Assembly (NCBI GenBank): GCA_017165825.1
Contig: CM029369.1
Coordinates: 14,360,455 to 14,424,454, forward strand
Length of the DNA: 64,000 bases
From: Hepsetus odoe
Taxonomy: Eukaryota; Chordata; Actinopteri; Characiformes; Hepsetidae
Reading direction: 5' to 3'
Translations under genes and position numbers: made by a program
Notes under the pieces: model-generated
What the model saw: the letters and a program-made list of their open reading frames with translations, nothing else
Databases searched by the model: none
What the model was told of the DNA's origin: nothing
Shown here: positions 59,643 through 64,000 of the stretch, piece after piece
Numbering within the stretch: position 1 is the stretch's first letter
Layout of the letters: every line of letters starts with the position of its first letter

Positions 59643-61378
59643 GCACACCGAAAGGCTGCCAAAAGTGGTATTCATACCTGTGTACTGTGTAATATTACTG
59701 CCATATTAACAGTGTGGTGTTGCAAGGCTTTTGGCTGCTTTTAAACCACTTAAGACTAGTCAAACTGCAACTTGGTCAAATTAAATAGTCTGCTTAATTT
59801 AGAACAGAACTAAACAGGGACCACTTCCCTTTCAGTCGAGAACACTGTTTCCAGTCAGCTAGAAGTTTGACTGTATCTGCTTTTCTGAACAGGCATTCAT
59901 ACGTTGTTTTAAAAGCAAGCATTGTTGCTGAGGGAAATGGAAGAGAGTTCTAGAGAATGAATATTGACACAATTGTCCTTTTTAGGGTAATGCACAGAGG
60001 GACACTCAAATTCCCTAAAAGTCCATAAGGAATCTTAATGCCCTGCATTGTATTAGCATACTTATAGACTGTAAAGCATGTGACAGTCAAGTGTAAAGCA
60101 AGGAGTGAGAGCTATGTGTTTGTGCCATTACATCTTCTAGGAAATTCCAAGCTTCTCAAAACTAGGAAACAATTGATTAATAGAAAAAGTGAAATCATTC
60201 CCTTCAGGAGACTGTTAGTCTCTCCTGCTTAAAACATGTACCTTCCAGCTTTTTCACAGTATTTCCTCAGGAATTTGGAACATGCTGCATTGCATGTTCT
60301 TTAAGATCAAGAGGCTACAAAGCACAATAACACCCACAGGGTTCTGATCAGTGTCGACTTTATTGCCCATTTCTGTTAAGGATTTGTAGACGTTAGCTAA
60401 ACTCCAAGTGCCTACAATTTTGTCCGGAACCTTTTTATTTATTTACCCTTTTTGGGCTCCTGTGGAGTTTTCTCTGAGCTGTATTTAGTGCTATGTTTAG
60501 CAGGGATGATATAATTTGTAGGCGTCTAGATTTTAGGCCTGGCTGGTGCTGACCACTGCGAGCCAGTTAAAGCACAGGTAAAGCAGAGTACTGCTAGACA
60601 TCCACTGCCTTTGTCTGCTGATTTACTAAAAATATAAACATTATGATCTATTGTTTTCCCTTATGCACTGCCTGCGGTGCATAATTTGCATACAGATTCA
60701 TTAGTCACTGTGATATGTTAAGTAAGTGTGAGGCACCAAGCTTTTGATGATTAAGATGGTTACAGTGACTAAGGAGTGGTTTGCGTTTATTTTTACTGCT
60801 CTAGCTCTCATTTTTTCCTTCTCATTTTTCCTTCTCTTTTTTCTTCTGCTCCCCCTCCGCACACACTTATTTCCCTCTCTCTCTGTCTCTAGTTCAGAAG
60901 TTGAACTCCTTCTCTTCTTTTCTTAGGATTTATGATATTTAAATTCAATACACCGTTTAACTACTGAGGTGAAATTAAATGCACCCTTAGCCGTCAACAT
61001 TTTTCCAACACTGCTGCATCCACCATCTAACAGTAGTGGACAGCTAGTCTCATGTGCGTCTGCAAACTGCATTAGGCATCTCAGTGTCAACGCTGCTCTC
61101 CAAGCATAACAAGTACCCTACACAGCCTGAATATTCAGTTTTATTAAAGCCTCTTAATTTGAGCATGTTCCTTAAACAGATGCTGCATGTTGGTAACTGT
61201 TCTATGTGTGTGTTCAGATGTGTTTGGACAGGTTGTGGTTGCTTCACATCCTATTTGACTTGGCTGGTCTTACTTCGGCTATCTGTCTGAATGTTTTTCT
61301 CACTGGACTAATAATAGGGCAGACATGACTTGCTCCTCTACCGCACATCATTGGTAGGGAGATATTTGTCTGTGTTTG

Positions 61379-61431
61379 TGTTTGTGTGTGTGTGTGTGTG
61401 TGTGCGCGTGCGCGTGCGCATGCGCATGCTT
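61379..61431 (+). repeat. (TG)n and CGCGTGCGC alternating purine-pyrimidine tract
   Basis: tgtgtgtg followed by gcgcgtgcgcgtgcgcatgc; strict purine-pyrimidine alternation over about 50 nt. Confidence 0.9.
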
Positions 61432-61640
61432 GTATGATTCCATGTCAGTCCACATATATGTTTGTATGCTCTTCAGACCCAGTGATGCTCTTCAGACCCA
61501 GTGGTTTCCATGGAGCAGCAGAGTGTAGATTGTGTAGGTGTAAACGTGTCTATCTCTGTGTTTGACCGATTTCTGATAGGAAGAAACATGGCAAGAAAAG
61601 AACCTTTCGATTTTTGTCCTTACTGACTCAGGTCAGTCAT

Positions 61641-61746
61641 TTTCTGCCGCTTGTCCCAAGCAGGGTCGCGGGTGCTGGAGTCCATCCCAGCTCTCACAGG
61701 GCGAATCAAGAGGGACACACCCTTGATAGGTTGCCAGCCCATCGCA
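61641..61746. repeat. Teleost interspersed-repeat piece
   Basis: attttctgccgcttgtcccaa and ggttgccagcccatcgcagg, matching the copy at 38028-38130; runs straight into a SINE fragment. Confidence 0.6.
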
Positions 61747-61875
61747 GGGAGGAGCGTGACGGGGACGGCACCTTGCTCAAGGGTACCTCAGGGCAACCTA
61801 TAGGGAAGGGGTTCAAGCCCCCAATCTGCCGATCATGCGGCCAACGCCCTAACCACTAGGCCACCACTGCCCCTC
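61747..61875 (-). mobile_element. SINE family A fragment joined to another repeat
   Basis: A head-side fragment (ttgctcaagggtacctcagg to aaccactaggccaccactgc) follows without a gap the repeat at 61641-61746, so one has inserted in or recombined with the other. Confidence 0.75.
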
Positions 61876-62787
61876 AGACTCAGGTCCATTTTTGGATATA
61901 AAGGGACATAAATACTTATGTATTTTATATTAGTTTTAATTTAAAACCTGGGGTGCATCAATTTTTAGTTCCACAATTGTTGATGCCCATGCATAAACAT
62001 TTTTACCATGACACACAGCCACCTGGATTAACATGGCAGAGAAATGTAATGTTTATTAATGAAGAGCTATAAATACAAAGAGTGAATTATTAGCAGCTAT
62101 TGTAGCCCAGTGGCACCTAAATGTTCTACTCTACTAAAGTAGATTACATGCATCACCAAATATTTATTGATTTATCTGATGTCTACCTATTTTAATCAAA
62201 TATCTATCAATTATCAGGCATTACCATATATAACATCACCTTTCATACACTCTCTTCTGCTTTTAAAAGTGACGCAAAGATGTTAATAATTATAGTACGT
62301 TTAAAAACTTGGATACAATATATCTGTTTTGCTGTAGACACAGGCTGTTGACGTAGCCTGGATTTGATAAGGATGACCACTCCTTTTTAAAAGCTTTGTA
62401 CCCCTTTTCTCCAACTGAGCCCTAGTGATGAGGCTGGAAAAGACAACATCCTGAATGCTCCGCTCTACTGTTCCTATGTCCTGCACATTTAATACCGGTC
62501 TGGACGACTGTAGAGGGAAAACAAACAATTTTACAGCTGAAAATACAAAGAGAGATGATAACATAGAACAGCGATTATAGTTTTCCACATAAAGATGTAA
62601 GATACGGTGTCAAACACTTTTTGTCTGGGTGAGGAAAGAAGAAAAATCTGCTTTCTTAAACAGCAAAATATAAGGATCTCATTTTATGTTTTTTGCATAC
62701 ATGTCAGCTAGAGTTGTGTGTTAGAGTGGGCTGGTTTGATTAAACCTAATTGTTTTGGTCTTTTCTAATACACTAAAGGGAGGAGTA

Positions 62788-62897
<110 letters not shown>

Positions 62898-64000
62898 AAG
62901 GGAGCCAAATATTGATGTTGACTGTAGTGTTTTTGGAGAGTTCCATCTGCAGATGTGAAAAAGTAGGGCAGGAGGAAAAAGGACAGAGGTTGTGTAAGAG
63001 CGGAAGGGGAAGGTGCTTGTTTCTCATTTGGGTTGAGCTAACACGTGTGGTCTGCGTCTAAGTCCAAACCTTCAGTTCAAAGCAGCTACATATGAGGCCG
63101 ATATGTTATCTTCATGCAAATCACAAAGAGAGAAAAATCCAACGGTTCGGCATTGGTTGCCAACAGCCCATATGCAAAACCTTTGCCATTCAAACAAATG
63201 GAAAATGTGAGTCTGTGTAAATTACAGAGAAGATGTGGTAAGACTCTCATCCTCTGGCATTTGCAGCCTTGGTGATTGGACTGTATCTGCGCACAGTCAA
63301 AATGATTGACTTTAGTGAAGCTGAGCCCAGCATAAAGAAGTGCACTGAAGAAGAGAGTTTGTCCTTGATCTTACAGTAAGCTCTTGTAAGCATGTTTATG
63401 ACTGGAATGGGAATTAGGGGCCAATACTTATTTATAAAATCTCAAAACTTACTTTAGAACTGGGTTAGCATTACAGAGACATCTAACATGCTTGTAGAAA
63501 GTTACAGAGACATTAAAAAGTGTTTGGAATATTTTTTACTACATCGATGCATTTGAATGGGCCACTTAAAAGTAATATTTAAGATTTTGTTCAATCTAAC
63601 CCTAACCTCAACCTTAACCGAAGCTTTATTTCTAATTCTAACCCCAAATCTATAGATTATTCATCAGATAGTGTTAACAGTGAAATAATCTGTAGGTTCA
63701 TTTTTAGGACATCAAAATAAAGTGTGACTGAGCTTTTTGGTACTGAAATACTCTTTTGTACTCTATGGAAGAATTTTTTATTTACAACATTATATTAAAA
63801 TCATTACACACTTAGACCAAACATATCCATACATATTGTCATCTTTTATACACACACAGCTGTGTACCAGTGTGTTCAAAAAGTGGTGGTTGAGTGCTGC
63901 TTTGTGTGATTATTCCAAGGGTCAAGACTCTGCCACTGAGACATAATACTCTTCATTCTCAGTATTTAACTCAGATGCCCCACCTCTCTGTACCGCTTTA

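Noticed and set aside
63594..63655. ctaaccctaacc resembling telomere repeats
   Set aside because: Only two or three imperfect units; common degenerate motif in fish DNA.

Overview
This window is vertebrate genomic DNA, almost certainly from a ray-finned (teleost) fish. The evidence is small exons in long introns with GT..AG borders, many tRNA-derived SINEs, Tc1-like DNA transposon remnants, antisense LINE fragments with fish-type reverse-transcriptase peptides, and long dinucleotide repeats. An otophysan (characin or catfish type) is a guess from the repeat style only. Both genes I can support lie on the + strand.

Region 1 (1 to about 36,000) is the 3' three quarters of a smooth-muscle myosin light chain kinase gene (mylk family, long isoform). 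It starts in the second Ig domain; the first lies upstream of the window. Twenty exons from about 1194 to 27644 are open, in phase and have good splice sites. They encode Ig domains, a linker, four DFR actin-binding motifs, a Lys/Pro linker, another Ig, a fibronectin III domain and the very start of the kinase. From 27,906 onward the gene is broken: a 2-nt deletion with an early stop, a lost splice acceptor with a 5-nt gap, the catalytic HLDLKPEN motif changed to HLTWKPEN by two offsetting 1-nt indels, further indels in three exons, and in the telokin Ig a Trp-to-Gly change and an internal stop. The calmodulin-binding exon between them is intact. I read this as a mylk paralogue whose kinase and telokin halves are dead while the Ig/actin-binding half is still kept open.

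Region 2 (about 36,000 to 41,430) is intergenic: plain sequence, then four related Tc1-derived foldback elements, then a 2.2-kb AT-rich minisatellite built from 22-nt and 29-nt units.

Region 3 (about 41,440 to 64,000) begins with a CpG-rich promoter and 5' UTR that start right where the minisatellite stops. The first coding exon of a formin-like gene (FMNL2 type, start MGNAGS, 38 codons, 42235-42348) follows. The rest of the window is its large first intron, holding SINEs, a LINE fragment, simple repeats and no further exon I can recognise.

The main point of interest is the domain-restricted decay of the mylk copy: about 3.76 kb of coding sequence without a lesion, followed by about 1.1 kb with at least eight. 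Next come a (TC)43 microsatellite serving as a splice polypyrimidine tract, a possible kinase-less terminal exon after the FN3 exon, and the minisatellite abutting the formin promoter.
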